NCBI GenBank assembly: GCA_034189325.1
Contig: JAXHUM010000029.1
Location: forward strand, 1-60,614
DNA from: JAXHUM01 sp034189325
GTDB lineage: Bacteria > Desulfobacterota > DSM-4660 > Desulfatiglandales > Desulfatiglandaceae
Direction: 5' to 3'
DNA: 60,614 nt
The translations under genes and the position numbers were made by a program. The stretch's first letter is position 1. Every line of letters begins with the position of its first letter. Of the stretch, positions 17,754 to 27,632 are shown one piece after another. The notes under the pieces are model-generated. The model made no database searches. It saw nothing but the letters and a program-made list of their open reading frames with translations, and was not told the origin of the DNA.

Positions 17754-18755
17754 ATGGGAGAAATCGGCGCTGTTTTTATGGTGATAACCATAGCGGTACT
17801 GTTGGCACTGTCGGCTTTTTTTTCCGGTTCCGAGACGGCCCTAATGGCTATCAGCAGGCTCCGCCTGAAACACGTGGCCGAGACCAGGCCTGTGAGAGCC
17901 AAGCTTGTCCAACGCATTCTGGCCGAGCCGGAGAAACTCATCGGCACTATCTTGTTGGGAAACAACCTGGTCAATGTAGCTATGTCGGCCCTTGCCACGG
18001 CGTTTGCCATATCGATCTGGGGGGACAGAGGCATCATTTACGTGACTGGAATACTTACGGTTGCCATCCTTATCTTTGCAGAGATCACTCCCAAGGTATA
18101 TGCGAAGTATTTTAATGAACGTGTCTCTTTTGTTACGGCACCCATTCTCAATGTCATCATCATACTCTTTAACCCCTTTGTTGCCGTCGTGACTTATATC
18201 AGCAACAGGCTCCTTTATCTTATCGGCATTGACGTCTCCAAGGTAGAACACCCCGTGATGACGGAAGAGGAGATTTTGACCTGCATCAAGATGGGATGGG
18301 GCGATGGGGCCATTACCTCCGAAGAAAGGAGCATGCTCTCCAGGGTATTTACCTTGAACGACAAGACTGTCGGTGAGATCATGATTCCCAAAGAGAAAAT
18401 GATAATTCTCAACGCTGATGCGGCTATTGAAGAGATTCATAAAGTCATTTTACGGACCGGTCATACACGGTTCCCTATCAGGAAAGGGCCGGATGGGGAT
18501 ATCATCGGATTCATCCACGCCAAGGATCTCTTTCAGTTTACTGACAAAAAAAGCCCTGACTTTGTGAAGGAGATCATCCGGCCGGCCTACTTTGTCTCGC
18601 CCAATAAGGCCATTGACGCCCAACTCAGGGCGTTCCAGGCTCGGAAACTCCATCAGGCGGTTGTCAAGGACGAGGCGGGAAAGGTGGCTGGGCTGATCAC
18701 ATTAGAAGACATTATCGAAGAATTGGTGGGAAGCATCCAGGACGAACACGATTAG
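17754..18755 (+). CDS. CNNM/CorC-type transporter (DUF21 plus CBS pair)
   Basis: A 333-residue membrane protein: a DUF21 transmembrane domain (about 1-150, with SAFFSGSETALMAISRLRLKH and ITPKVYAKYF) followed by a cytosolic CBS pair (about 205-325). Homologues export Mg2+ or related cations. The extra CorC_HlyC C-terminal domain found in longer relatives is absent; the protein stops after the second CBS. GGAG precedes the ATG. It is separated by 217 nt from cdaA and may have its own promoter. Confidence 0.88.
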   Translation: MGEIGAVFMVITIAVLLALSAFFSGSETALMAISRLRLKHVAETRPVRAKLVQRILAEPEKLIGTILLGNNLVNVAMSALATAFAISIWGDRGIIYVTGILTVAILIFAEITPKVYAKYFNERVSFVTAPILNVIIILFNPFVAVVTYISNRLLYLIGIDVSKVEHPVMTEEEILTCIKMGWGDGAITSEERSMLSRVFTLNDKTVGEIMIPKEKMIILNADAAIEEIHKVILRTGHTRFPIRKGPDGDIIGFIHAKDLFQFTDKKSPDFVKEIIRPAYFVSPNKAIDAQLRAFQARKLHQAVVKDEAGKVAGLITLEDIIEELVGSIQDEHD

Positions 18756-18791
18756 ATTCATTGGGGATAGGTCGAAAGATGAAAGTAAAAA

Positions 18792-21700
18792 TCAATAATC
18801 CCACTTCCAGTTCAACTCGACGCCGCTCTGTCCTGTTGTTTCCATGTCCGTCTCTACGGATATGCGGGGGGTAAGTTCAATCTCAATGGAGACCTTCCCC
18901 GTATCAGCCCCAATGCCCTGCTCAACCTCTATATAGACTTGATCACTCATGTATTTTCCAATGCTGATCGAGGTGTCTGCGCCTTCGTCATCCGATTGCC
19001 TTATGTCCAATTCATCCACGCCCATGATTTTTCGTGTGCGATCCATAAAACCGATCATGCCGCCGTCGCCACCACGTGTCAATGCATTGACAGCCTGGGC
19101 CAGCCTGATGGCTTGAAAAGGGGTGATACTGGTTGCCTTGCGCCCGAAAAGGAGGTGGGAGAGGATCTCATCGGAAGGCATCGGTGGTTCCGACTCCATA
19201 TTGACAATGATGTCTGCAAGGTCTCCGGTTACGAGAATACGATAAGTTATGTCGGAACCACTGTATTCAGCTACGATATCGAACGTGGGAGAAGGAGGGG
19301 TCTTCCCGCCGAAGGTGAATGTTCCTCTGGTCAGAGAAAAGGGTTTGCCCAGAAAATTATAGCTTCCGCGTACGACAGATAGTGATCCGGTAAAAGCAGG
19401 CCGACTTTCACTACCTATGGCTCGGACCTTTCCCTTCCATTCGGAATCAAGGCCCCGGCCCCTGATAAAGAATCTCCCAGGGATTTCCAAGGAGATATCT
19501 CCTGTCAATACCCAGCCCTTCTTTTGGAGCGACTGCTCATTCGGTCTTGGATGACCAGGGGGGAGATTGATCTCCGTGACCTTCAGATCCTTTATTTCAG
19601 GGGGAAGGCCCTTGGGTAGGCGGAGTTCCGCAGGTCCCACCATCAATTCACCAAAGATGTCTGTTTTCTCCATTGAACCGGACAGTTCAAGTCTGCCGTT
19701 GGCGGTGAAGGTCAGATCGTCCCGACGCACAAGGGTGCTGTTTTCCAGGATAAGTTCCAAGTTTAGGGGCAAACCCTTCTCCGGAAGAAGGTGGATCCGG
19801 CCTTTTGCAAAGATCTTGCCCGTTTCCCCATCCGTTGCCCGGGCCTCTTCAAGTATGAGCCTTTCTTCGATCATACTCGCATTGATTTGTATGTCTTTAA
19901 TAAGGGTTCCGCTGCGTGCATATTCATAGGAGCCTTCAGAAAGGCGGAGGTGACCCCTGATGAGGGGCCTTGCCACACTCCCTTCTATGGCAACATCAGC
20001 AACCAGATTCCCCCCCATGGAATGGTCTTCCAGATCGAAGAGCGAGGTCAGGCGTTCAAGTCCGATTTCCGCGAAAATTTGTCCTTTCAGTCTGTCTTGT
20101 GATTTTATCGAGAAATGAAAAGGTAACAGGGAGAGGGTCAGGGGCAGACGAAAGTCGGCACGTACAGGTTTCGCTGCAAGGCCTTCAAGGGATAGGCTTG
20201 CCTGGAACTGATGGTCTTGAAGGGCCATATGAGAAAAGAGATTTGCCGGAGGGTATGTCCCAATCGCGGGTTCTTTTAGCGTGATCCCCTGGAGTCGAAG
20301 GTCTATATCCGCCTTCGGATGCGACGTCCGTCCTTCAATGTGAATCGAGGCCGTTGCTGTCCCGAGCAGCTCAGGATACCCATATGAGTGGAGAAGAGAG
20401 AGAGGGAGCCCATCGAGTCGGGCATCCAAGGCCAGTGAGTCCGACTCCAGCCACCCTCCGGCTGAAAAGCGCCCCTCCCCTAATAGGAAGTCAGCCGGTT
20501 CCAGGGTGTATCGATCCATTGTTTTGCGAATGATAAGGGGGATTCTCGTAGAGACAGCCAGGCCCCCCAAATTTCCTTTCAGCTGGCTGACCCGGAGACT
20601 GAGCGTCTTTGAAACTGATTCCACAGATCCCATGGTCTCAAACTTAAAGTCCTCGTGGTAACGTCCATCGGCATGGGCAGTAAAGGCCGTGTGCTCTTTT
20701 TGTCCCTCGGCCTTCAGAATCATATGATCGACCTTTAGCATTCCCCTTTGTAAGGAATCGATTCGAATCTCGGCAGCACCCTCGGGAGCCCCAAAAAGAT
20801 TTTTGAGTCGGGTAGTCAACACCAAGGTCTCTATTGTCCCGTGGCCGTCCCCCAAGCCCTGTCCATGTAAATCAAGCACTAGATCTTGTCTCCCACTCGC
20901 CTCTGAGAGTTCGACATGGAAGTCGGCCTTTCCGTGAACTTTGCTGCCGAAGAGACTGGAAGCGGACAAGAGGTCTTTGGAAGTCCCCCGTAACACTCCA
21001 CTGAAAAGGGGGCCCTGAAGCCGGATTTTGAGATCTCCTGTCACTTCCGTGCCGGGAGCGCTTATTGAAAGGTTGTTGAGCGACAATAAGGAGTGAATAA
21101 AACTGAAATCGGTATCCGCCTTAAGGGAATAGCCCTGGGCCTGGACTTGTACCTGAACATCGCCTTCGGGTTTTTTCGGCACGTTTCTGGCCAAAAGTGA
21201 CAAAGAGACCTCGGGAATATTTATGTCTTCCATGCGGACACGTCTCATGGCCGCATGGGCCTTTATCGTGGGGGCACTCAAAGCACCTGACACATCCACT
21301 TCCATGTGCAGTGCCCCGTCAAGGGGCCTCTCTGCAAGCTTGGACAGAATGGCTAAGCTGGGGATATTCAATTTTCCCTTGGCCGAGATCCCCTTTTCCT
21401 CAAGGTCAAGAGAGACCTCCGCCCGCATTTCTACCTCGGCGGATCGTAGTATAAGATCGGTAAGCCTTAGATGCCTTCCTGACTCGAGACTTGTATGGCA
21501 AGCATAGGTCATGTCCTCTTTCACCAGAGGAGCGAGCAGGGCCGGCAGCGGGCCGAAACGGGACATTCGTCCCTTTATGTCCCCTGAAAGGCTACGCGTC
21601 CGGTAATTACCCTCCAGATAGGCGTCCATTTTAAGACTGCCCCGGACTTTCGAACCGATGATTGGAGACAGGCCCTCCAACTTGTATAGGTCCAGGGAGG

Positions 21701-23177
21701 TATGACCATGGATGCTGGAACTTCTTGCATTCACCTGACCTGAGAAGAGGGCCTTAAAATCTTCGGCCGATATTTCCAGTTTATTGACCTCAATGAGGTC
21801 TCCTTTTTTTATCTCACCGTCGAGGAACCATCGACAGTCTTTCCCTGGGATGAGAGACCCTCGTGTCTTATGGGTCAGACCGGTAACGCGACCGGTTATG
21901 CGGGCTCCAAGACCTTCGAAGTCTGAAAAGGACCTCAGGTAGGGCCGCAGAGAGGCATTAAAAATCACTTCTGAGGCACTCATTTCGCCCAGGCCGGGTC
22001 TTTCTACCATGACCGAGACAGACACCTCCGGCTGTTGAAGATCCCCCGTGACTCGGCCCTGAAGATCCAGTTTCCCCTGCGTCCTGCTATTCATGACCTC
22101 CTTCAGACAGGAAAGATCGTCGATCCGGATGTTGAAATCAGTCAGTATCTCCCTTTTTTCTAAATCGATTCGACCTGCAAGGTTTGTAGTGATCCCGTCA
22201 TTTTCAAAAAACAGATGGTGCAACACGACGTCATTATTGGTATGGAACTGGCCGTCAAAAGAAAACAGGGTCTTTCGACTTTTAATGATCGATGAAATAT
22301 CCTTTTCCATTACCCTTTGAGATGCCGAAAAATGGCCGCGCCCTTTCAAACGGAACCCTTTGTCAATCGTGAGTTCCAATGATGTTTCAACGGTCCCCAA
22401 TCTATCCGCACCTGCCGTCAGATGCCCACTCCATGCGCTGATAGGACCGCTACCTTCCAATGAGATATCAACCGAACCGGCCTCTTTCAAACCGAGAGCC
22501 CGTGTCAAGAGCCCTTCTTTCTCCTCCTGGGCTTTTACCGTGAGCTGGAGCTCGGGCCTTGTCTGACCTGTAAAAGACCAGTCAATATAGTACAGCTCTT
22601 TTGCCCCGTCTTTTCTATCAATATGAAATGAACCTCTCAGGGCCTCTTTGGCGTCCCCCGTCAATCGGCCGCTCACTGTGAAAACCGCCTGGGAACCGAG
22701 TATGGACTCACCTAAATAGAGGCGCTCTAATAAAAGGCTACGGATATGGAACAAGGAGATGGCGCTGGGTAGGGCCATTGTCTTTGGTTTTTCTGTTTTT
22801 TGCCCTTTACCCGTATCGGGGAAACGCTTCAACCGGACAGTCGCGGCCCCCATTTCCTTAATAGATATCTTTCCTCTTATCAGGGAGGCAGGAGACCAGC
22901 TCAGAAAAGCACGTTCCACCACAAGCCATTCAGATAGGCTGTCGCTGATACTCAATCTATCCAATCGGATAGTAAAGGGAATAGGCCCTGTGATTTTCCC
23001 GATTTTGATGTGAAACGGAGTTTTTTTCGCCAGTTGCGCTGAAATCTGCTGGGCTAGAAACTGTTTACCCACGTCTGTCTGCAAAAGGCCCCACAAAATC
23101 AACAGAACGATAGTCATGAGGGCGACAGTGAGGGCGATCCATTTCCCTGTCTTTTTTAAATGAAGCCGGTAATCCAT
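18792..23177 (-). CDS. tamB: Translocation and assembly module protein TamB
   Basis: A very long (about 1460 residues) AsmA-like bridge protein with one N-terminal transmembrane helix (WIALTVALMTIVLLILWGLL). A long periplasmic beta-groove follows, then the conserved C-terminal DUF490/TamB domain (about the last 350 residues), ending in LNWKWDY. TamB works with TamA in outer-membrane protein insertion and lipid transport. The chosen ATG at 23177 lies 5 nt after the tamA stop; an overlapping TTG at 23198 is the alternative. The order tamA-tamB is standard. Confidence 0.93.
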   Translation of the reverse strand: MDYRLHLKKTGKWIALTVALMTIVLLILWGLLQTDVGKQFLAQQISAQLAKKTPFHIKIGKITGPIPFTIRLDRLSISDSLSEWLVVERAFLSWSPASLIRGKISIKEMGAATVRLKRFPDTGKGQKTEKPKTMALPSAISLFHIRSLLLERLYLGESILGSQAVFTVSGRLTGDAKEALRGSFHIDRKDGAKELYYIDWSFTGQTRPELQLTVKAQEEKEGLLTRALGLKEAGSVDISLEGSGPISAWSGHLTAGADRLGTVETSLELTIDKGFRLKGRGHFSASQRVMEKDISSIIKSRKTLFSFDGQFHTNNDVVLHHLFFENDGITTNLAGRIDLEKREILTDFNIRIDDLSCLKEVMNSRTQGKLDLQGRVTGDLQQPEVSVSVMVERPGLGEMSASEVIFNASLRPYLRSFSDFEGLGARITGRVTGLTHKTRGSLIPGKDCRWFLDGEIKKGDLIEVNKLEISAEDFKALFSGQVNARSSSIHGHTSLDLYKLEGLSPIIGSKVRGSLKMDAYLEGNYRTRSLSGDIKGRMSRFGPLPALLAPLVKEDMTYACHTSLESGRHLRLTDLILRSAEVEMRAEVSLDLEEKGISAKGKLNIPSLAILSKLAERPLDGALHMEVDVSGALSAPTIKAHAAMRRVRMEDINIPEVSLSLLARNVPKKPEGDVQVQVQAQGYSLKADTDFSFIHSLLSLNNLSISAPGTEVTGDLKIRLQGPLFSGVLRGTSKDLLSASSLFGSKVHGKADFHVELSEASGRQDLVLDLHGQGLGDGHGTIETLVLTTRLKNLFGAPEGAAEIRIDSLQRGMLKVDHMILKAEGQKEHTAFTAHADGRYHEDFKFETMGSVESVSKTLSLRVSQLKGNLGGLAVSTRIPLIIRKTMDRYTLEPADFLLGEGRFSAGGWLESDSLALDARLDGLPLSLLHSYGYPELLGTATASIHIEGRTSHPKADIDLRLQGITLKEPAIGTYPPANLFSHMALQDHQFQASLSLEGLAAKPVRADFRLPLTLSLLPFHFSIKSQDRLKGQIFAEIGLERLTSLFDLEDHSMGGNLVADVAIEGSVARPLIRGHLRLSEGSYEYARSGTLIKDIQINASMIEERLILEEARATDGETGKIFAKGRIHLLPEKGLPLNLELILENSTLVRRDDLTFTANGRLELSGSMEKTDIFGELMVGPAELRLPKGLPPEIKDLKVTEINLPPGHPRPNEQSLQKKGWVLTGDISLEIPGRFFIRGRGLDSEWKGKVRAIGSESRPAFTGSLSVVRGSYNFLGKPFSLTRGTFTFGGKTPPSPTFDIVAEYSGSDITYRILVTGDLADIIVNMESEPPMPSDEILSHLLFGRKATSITPFQAIRLAQAVNALTRGGDGGMIGFMDRTRKIMGVDELDIRQSDDEGADTSISIGKYMSDQVYIEVEQGIGADTGKVSIEIELTPRISVETDMETTGQSGVELNWKWDY

Positions 23178-23181
23178 ATTT

Positions 23182-25035
23182 TTAGAACGCCTGTCCAATG
23201 CTCACATAAATCTGGAAACGATCATCCATGTCCTCTCTACGGTTCAGCGGGATGCCGACATCCAGACGAAGAGGCCCTATAGCGGTGAAGTAGCGAAATC
23301 CCAATCCTCCACCCCATTGAAGGGTTTCTTCAAAGTCTGGAAATGCTGACTCAAAGGCGCTCCCTCCGTCGATAAAGGTTACCAGACCCATTCTCTCCGT
23401 GATCTTAACCCTCAGCTCGGCGGTCATGGTTACAAGGGATCTTCCTCCGATGGGTTGATCATCATGGGTCGGACCGACGGATTGGAAGGCATAGCCACGG
23501 ATGGACCCTCCCCCGCCTGCATAGAATCGAATATCTGCCGGTATCTCATCCCTCTCGGCTCCGCTCATCAATCCCACCGTCGCTCCCAATGCTAGAACCA
23601 CGGGCGGGGCTTCTGAGACGGCCATGTACCTGCTGAGCCGGACAGATCCTTTATAGAAGAACAGGTCCTCTTCCCGGAAATCATAGAAAGGGGCTACATG
23701 CAGGGCCATACGCCCGCCCCGACTGGGATCAAGGAGATGGTCGCTCGTATCCCATCGAAGATGAACAGGGAGGTAGATGAGATGGAATCTTTCCTCTTGA
23801 TCGAGCTGTTCAATTTCAGATACCCTGAGGGCGATACCGGCACCGAGGTCCAATCGTTCGGTAAGTTTGCGATCGATCTGTACGATGCTGGTGATGTTCC
23901 TGCTTTTAAATGCATCGGGACTGTCTTCAGCGAGACGCATACTCAAAAGGAGCTCTTGATCCGATCGATAGAATTCAGGCATGCGAAACCTTCCTTCCGC
24001 CGCAAGAGAAATCTCAGAGGCAAGCCCCAACAGTCTGAGTCGCTCACCTTGGCCCAGGATGTTTCGATGCTCCCATGAGAGGCTAGCCCCGGGTCCCTCG
24101 TCCGTTCTATAGCTCGCCCCCGTCTTAACGGTTCGATGTGTACGTTCCCTCAATTGCACGATCACCGGGATTCGACCGTGCTGATCAATAGATGCCCCAT
24201 CTTTAACGTGAGCGAAAGAGAACAGCCCCGTTTTTATCAGTCGTGATTCCATTATCCTCAAAAGCCGGGCATTGAATGGATCCCCCTCTTTCCAAGGGAT
24301 TTTACCACGGATATAGGCCTCATCTACCGACTCAAGCCCGGAAAACCGAGTGTCACCGAATGGGGCCTTTATTCCAGGTTCAACACCAAAGGCAACGGTT
24401 ACCGCGACTTTTTGATGATCCACGACCACCTCGGGCTCGCCCACTCTGGGAAACGGAAAACCTTGTCTCCTGTACCATTTGACAATGGCATGTTTCGCAT
24501 CCAGGATAGGCTTGCTTCTGGCAGGTTCTTTTAGGGTTAAGCCGATATCTGCGATATTGGGGAGAGTGACGCTTTTTCCAGTATCATCGCCAATAAGATA
24601 AATATCAACAGAATCCAAAACATAGGGGGAACCAGTCTCCACATCGAAACTTACCTGTATGGGCCGAATATCTGAATGGATCTTTGATCTTATTCGACCG
24701 CCGTAATACCCTTGTGATCGAAGTACTTTCCGGAAGATAGTAATATCTTGATTAATACGTCTTTGTAACAGATTTACGGAAACCGGGGGGCTCTTTCGAA
24801 GCGATATTGTCTGGGAAACCGATTCAAGAAGTTTTTGAGTCGGACGATCTGTTACTCCTTCTATGGATACAGTATAGGAGAGCTTTTCAACGGCACATAG
24901 AACATCGAGATGTACAAAGCCGGATACGAAAAAGAATCCTATCGATATGCATGTGACATAAAGACAAGACAAGAACGCCTTCTTAAGACGATCTTTAATC
25001 GGAATATACAAGTCTGGTAGTATTATTGATCTCAC
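23182..25035 (-). CDS. tamA: TamA-like outer-membrane beta-barrel (BamA/TamA family)
   Basis: An Omp85-family protein: POTRA repeats followed by a 16-strand-type bacterial surface antigen barrel. The barrel contains GGGGSIRGYAF and ends ...FQIYVSIGQAF with a terminal phenylalanine typical of outer-membrane proteins. The frame extends to 25251, but the signal-like segment (FLSCLYVTCISIGFFFVSGF) begins only about 90 residues in, so I favour GTG 25035 as start. The N-terminal stretch before it does not look protein-like. It is followed at once by tamB. Confidence 0.88.
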   Translation of the reverse strand: MRSIILPDLYIPIKDRLKKAFLSCLYVTCISIGFFFVSGFVHLDVLCAVEKLSYTVSIEGVTDRPTQKLLESVSQTISLRKSPPVSVNLLQRRINQDITIFRKVLRSQGYYGGRIRSKIHSDIRPIQVSFDVETGSPYVLDSVDIYLIGDDTGKSVTLPNIADIGLTLKEPARSKPILDAKHAIVKWYRRQGFPFPRVGEPEVVVDHQKVAVTVAFGVEPGIKAPFGDTRFSGLESVDEAYIRGKIPWKEGDPFNARLLRIMESRLIKTGLFSFAHVKDGASIDQHGRIPVIVQLRERTHRTVKTGASYRTDEGPGASLSWEHRNILGQGERLRLLGLASEISLAAEGRFRMPEFYRSDQELLLSMRLAEDSPDAFKSRNITSIVQIDRKLTERLDLGAGIALRVSEIEQLDQEERFHLIYLPVHLRWDTSDHLLDPSRGGRMALHVAPFYDFREEDLFFYKGSVRLSRYMAVSEAPPVVLALGATVGLMSGAERDEIPADIRFYAGGGGSIRGYAFQSVGPTHDDQPIGGRSLVTMTAELRVKITERMGLVTFIDGGSAFESAFPDFEETLQWGGGLGFRYFTAIGPLRLDVGIPLNRREDMDDRFQIYVSIGQAF

Positions 25036-25664
25036 AAAAGCCCTGACTCCTTGATCAATGCAACGGTTCTTCAATGCTTGGCTTTGAAAGGCTTGCGCCT
25101 GATGACCGCGGTATGTTCCAAGAGGATCTGATTCCCAAGAAAGACAGAAAGATTTTATCGGCGTTCGTCGCTTCAGCTGACTTGCCGTCATCCCATGCAT
25201 CATATTGTTCTTCCAAAATCCTTCCAGGCAGCTTATAAGTATACATGCCATTCACTTCGGAATGATGTGTGGATTGTCTTAACGTATTAACATGATGCCA
25301 ACGACCATGGTATTCGTTTCACTTGATTTTGAAGACAATATATTAAAGAATTGTTAAAGAAATCTCTCGGAAATCTGTTTCTCAATAATGCCTTTGGCAC
25401 TACATACTGCAGGGATTAATAGAATCCGTCTTCTATGGTCTTTGACAAGCATCATGTCTCCTCTTACCAGTGTGCGAAATGAAAATCAAGTGAAGAATGA
25501 ATCTATTTCAAGTTATCTCAATTAGTTAGTAGCTGTTTTGGTTACATGATTTCGCGTTTTGAGGGCCTGATAAAACCTCCCATCCGTGGAGTTCATAATA
25601 TAGTCTTTGTGGATCGTATAGAGGCGTTGGGTCGACACTGTTTAAACGTTGTATGAGGTGATTT
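25036..25664. other. Intergenic region between tamA and the channel gene
   Basis: About 400-630 AT-rich nt, depending on the tamA start, with no supportable gene. TTTGGCAC...CTGCAGG near 25394-25413 looks like a sigma54 promoter but has GG-N11-GC, one base too long. No RGAAY-N5-GTTCY site occurs here. Confidence 0.4.
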
Positions 25665-27632
25665 ATGCTTGGGAGAGGTTTGAATCGTTTAAAATTTGAA
25701 CTGGAACGCATTGTCTTAGGTGGTACCCGTTATCAATTGCTGATCATCGCCATGTTGATCTGTCTGGTTTCACTTATAGCGGGACTACTGGCCTTTTCCT
25801 TCACAAACACGTTCAAAGACTACGGAGAATCGGCATGGTGGGCCTTTCTTCGTCTTTCAGATCCCGGATATCTGGGTGATGACAAGGGAGTCTTTCTTCA
25901 AACCGTTTCAACGATCGTTACGATCTTGGGGTATGTGCTTTTTATGGGGGCCTTGATCGCCATCATGATTCAATGGCTTCAGGCAACGATGAGGAAACTG
26001 GAAAGCGGTCTGACACCCTTAACACTGAACGACCATGTTCTCATTCTGGGCTGGACTAATCGAACGGCAACCGTTGTTCGCGAACTGGTTTTGTCCGAGG
26101 GACGGGTCAAGCGGTTTTTGAAACGAATCGGAGCAAGGAAATTACATATAGTCATATTGGCTGAGGAGGTTACAACCGCTCTTCCTCTGGAACTCAAAGA
26201 AGAATTAGGAAGCAACTGGAGCAGGAGGCAAATAACCTTCCGGTCCGGCTCACCCCTACGTCTGGACCACCTCAAACGGGTGGATTTTATGCACGCAAGC
26301 GTGATTATACTTCCGGGTTCCGATTTTGCCGCTGAAGGATCGGAGATCACAGATACACGAACAGTCAAATCGCTTCTAACTATATCAAATTACGGTTTTT
26401 CCCAGGATACGGCAGAATCTCCGCCGGTGGTCACTGAACTGATCGACGCCCGCAAAATCCCTATTGCACAGGCAGCCTACAAGAAGAATATCGAGGTTAT
26501 TGCCAGCGATAGGGTCATCAGCCGATTGATGGCCCAAAACGTTCGACACAGCGGCCTCTCATACGTTTATTCAGAATTACTGAGCCACAACGAGGGAAAT
26601 GAAATCTATATCCGGGAATGTCCCAGACTGGAAGGTCGACAGATCCATGACTTGACGGACGCCTTTCCCAGGGCAATCCTTTTAGGTCTACTACGCTATC
26701 AGAAGGGGAGATTGCATCCTCTTCTCAATCCTCCAGAAGGTTCCACGCTAGAGGTCAATGACCGACTTGTCTTTCTTGCAAGAAAACATGCGGAAACGGA
26801 TCCGGTAGAGAATTCTTTCCGGAAAGGATCCAAGCGAAATCATAGGCCTGTAATCCGTGAGGAGAATTCCGAAAGGAGCGTTCTTATCCTGGGCTGGAAT
26901 CATAAGATGCCCGCCCTTATCCAGGAATTCGATAGCTATGAAAACGAACATTATCATATTGACCTGCTTTCCCTGATTCCAATCACGCAAAGAGAGGAGT
27001 ATATGTCCCGTCATAATTCCCATCAGAAAGGGGTCACATTACGCCATCTTGAAGGGGATTATACCTCTCCTTCGGATCTCGAAAGAATCAATCCGAAGCA
27101 ATATGACAATATCGTCTTTCTCGCCAACAGCTGGCTGGTTTCAAACGAAGAGTCCGATGCCAGGACCATACTGGGATATCACATACTGAAGGAGATACTG
27201 CCTGAGAGTACTTCAAAACCGGAAATCCTTGTCGAGCTTATGGACCCTGAGAATGAGAAGCTTTTTCAACATCGAACCGGAGAAGTGATCATTAGTCCTT
27301 ATATTCTCAGTCATATTCTTGCCCATGTCGCGCTCCGAAGGGAACTGAATGTTGTCTTTGAGGAGCTTTTTACTGCAGGGGGAGCTGAAATTTGCTTTCG
27401 TCCGGCATCCTTTTTTGGTTTCACGAAGTACCAAATGAGTTTCAAAGAGATAAGAGAATTTGTCTCCAAAAAAGGTGACATCGCCTTGGGAATAAGGGAT
27501 AAGTCAAGATCAACGGAGAGAACGGGCGGAATTTATCTGAATCCGCCCGGTGACCTTCAGGTTAATTTAGATGATTCCATTCTGCTGGTTGTCCTGACCA
27601 CCTATCTCGACTATAAGAAAGGAAATCAATGA
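25665..27632 (+). CDS. CASTOR/POLLUX-like ion channel with RCK/TrkA-N domains
   Basis: A 655-residue channel subunit: TM1 about 24-46, a re-entrant pore region about 55-75 (WWAFLRLSDPGYLGDD), TM2 about 78-104. Two tandem RCK-type Rossmann domains follow (DHVLILGWTNRTATVVREL and SVLILGWNHKMPALIQEFD). The layout matches plant CASTOR/POLLUX (DMI1) and their bacterial relatives. The selectivity loop lacks the K+ signature TVGYG, so ion preference is unclear. GAGGTGA precedes the ATG. The gene overlaps the following GH13 gene by 4 nt, an unexpected pairing. Confidence 0.85.
   Translation: MLGRGLNRLKFELERIVLGGTRYQLLIIAMLICLVSLIAGLLAFSFTNTFKDYGESAWWAFLRLSDPGYLGDDKGVFLQTVSTIVTILGYVLFMGALIAIMIQWLQATMRKLESGLTPLTLNDHVLILGWTNRTATVVRELVLSEGRVKRFLKRIGARKLHIVILAEEVTTALPLELKEELGSNWSRRQITFRSGSPLRLDHLKRVDFMHASVIILPGSDFAAEGSEITDTRTVKSLLTISNYGFSQDTAESPPVVTELIDARKIPIAQAAYKKNIEVIASDRVISRLMAQNVRHSGLSYVYSELLSHNEGNEIYIRECPRLEGRQIHDLTDAFPRAILLGLLRYQKGRLHPLLNPPEGSTLEVNDRLVFLARKHAETDPVENSFRKGSKRNHRPVIREENSERSVLILGWNHKMPALIQEFDSYENEHYHIDLLSLIPITQREEYMSRHNSHQKGVTLRHLEGDYTSPSDLERINPKQYDNIVFLANSWLVSNEESDARTILGYHILKEILPESTSKPEILVELMDPENEKLFQHRTGEVIISPYILSHILAHVALRRELNVVFEELFTAGGAEICFRPASFFGFTKYQMSFKEIREFVSKKGDIALGIRDKSRSTERTGGIYLNPPGDLQVNLDDSILLVVLTTYLDYKKGNQ

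Noticed and set aside
19567..21507. Several plus-strand frames inside tamB
   Set aside because: All are antisense shadows of a long, conserved gene and show no protein-like conservation patterns.
25394..25413. TGGCAC...CTGCA as a sigma54 promoter
   Set aside because: The spacing is GG-N11-GC instead of N10, and no repeat sites are nearby.
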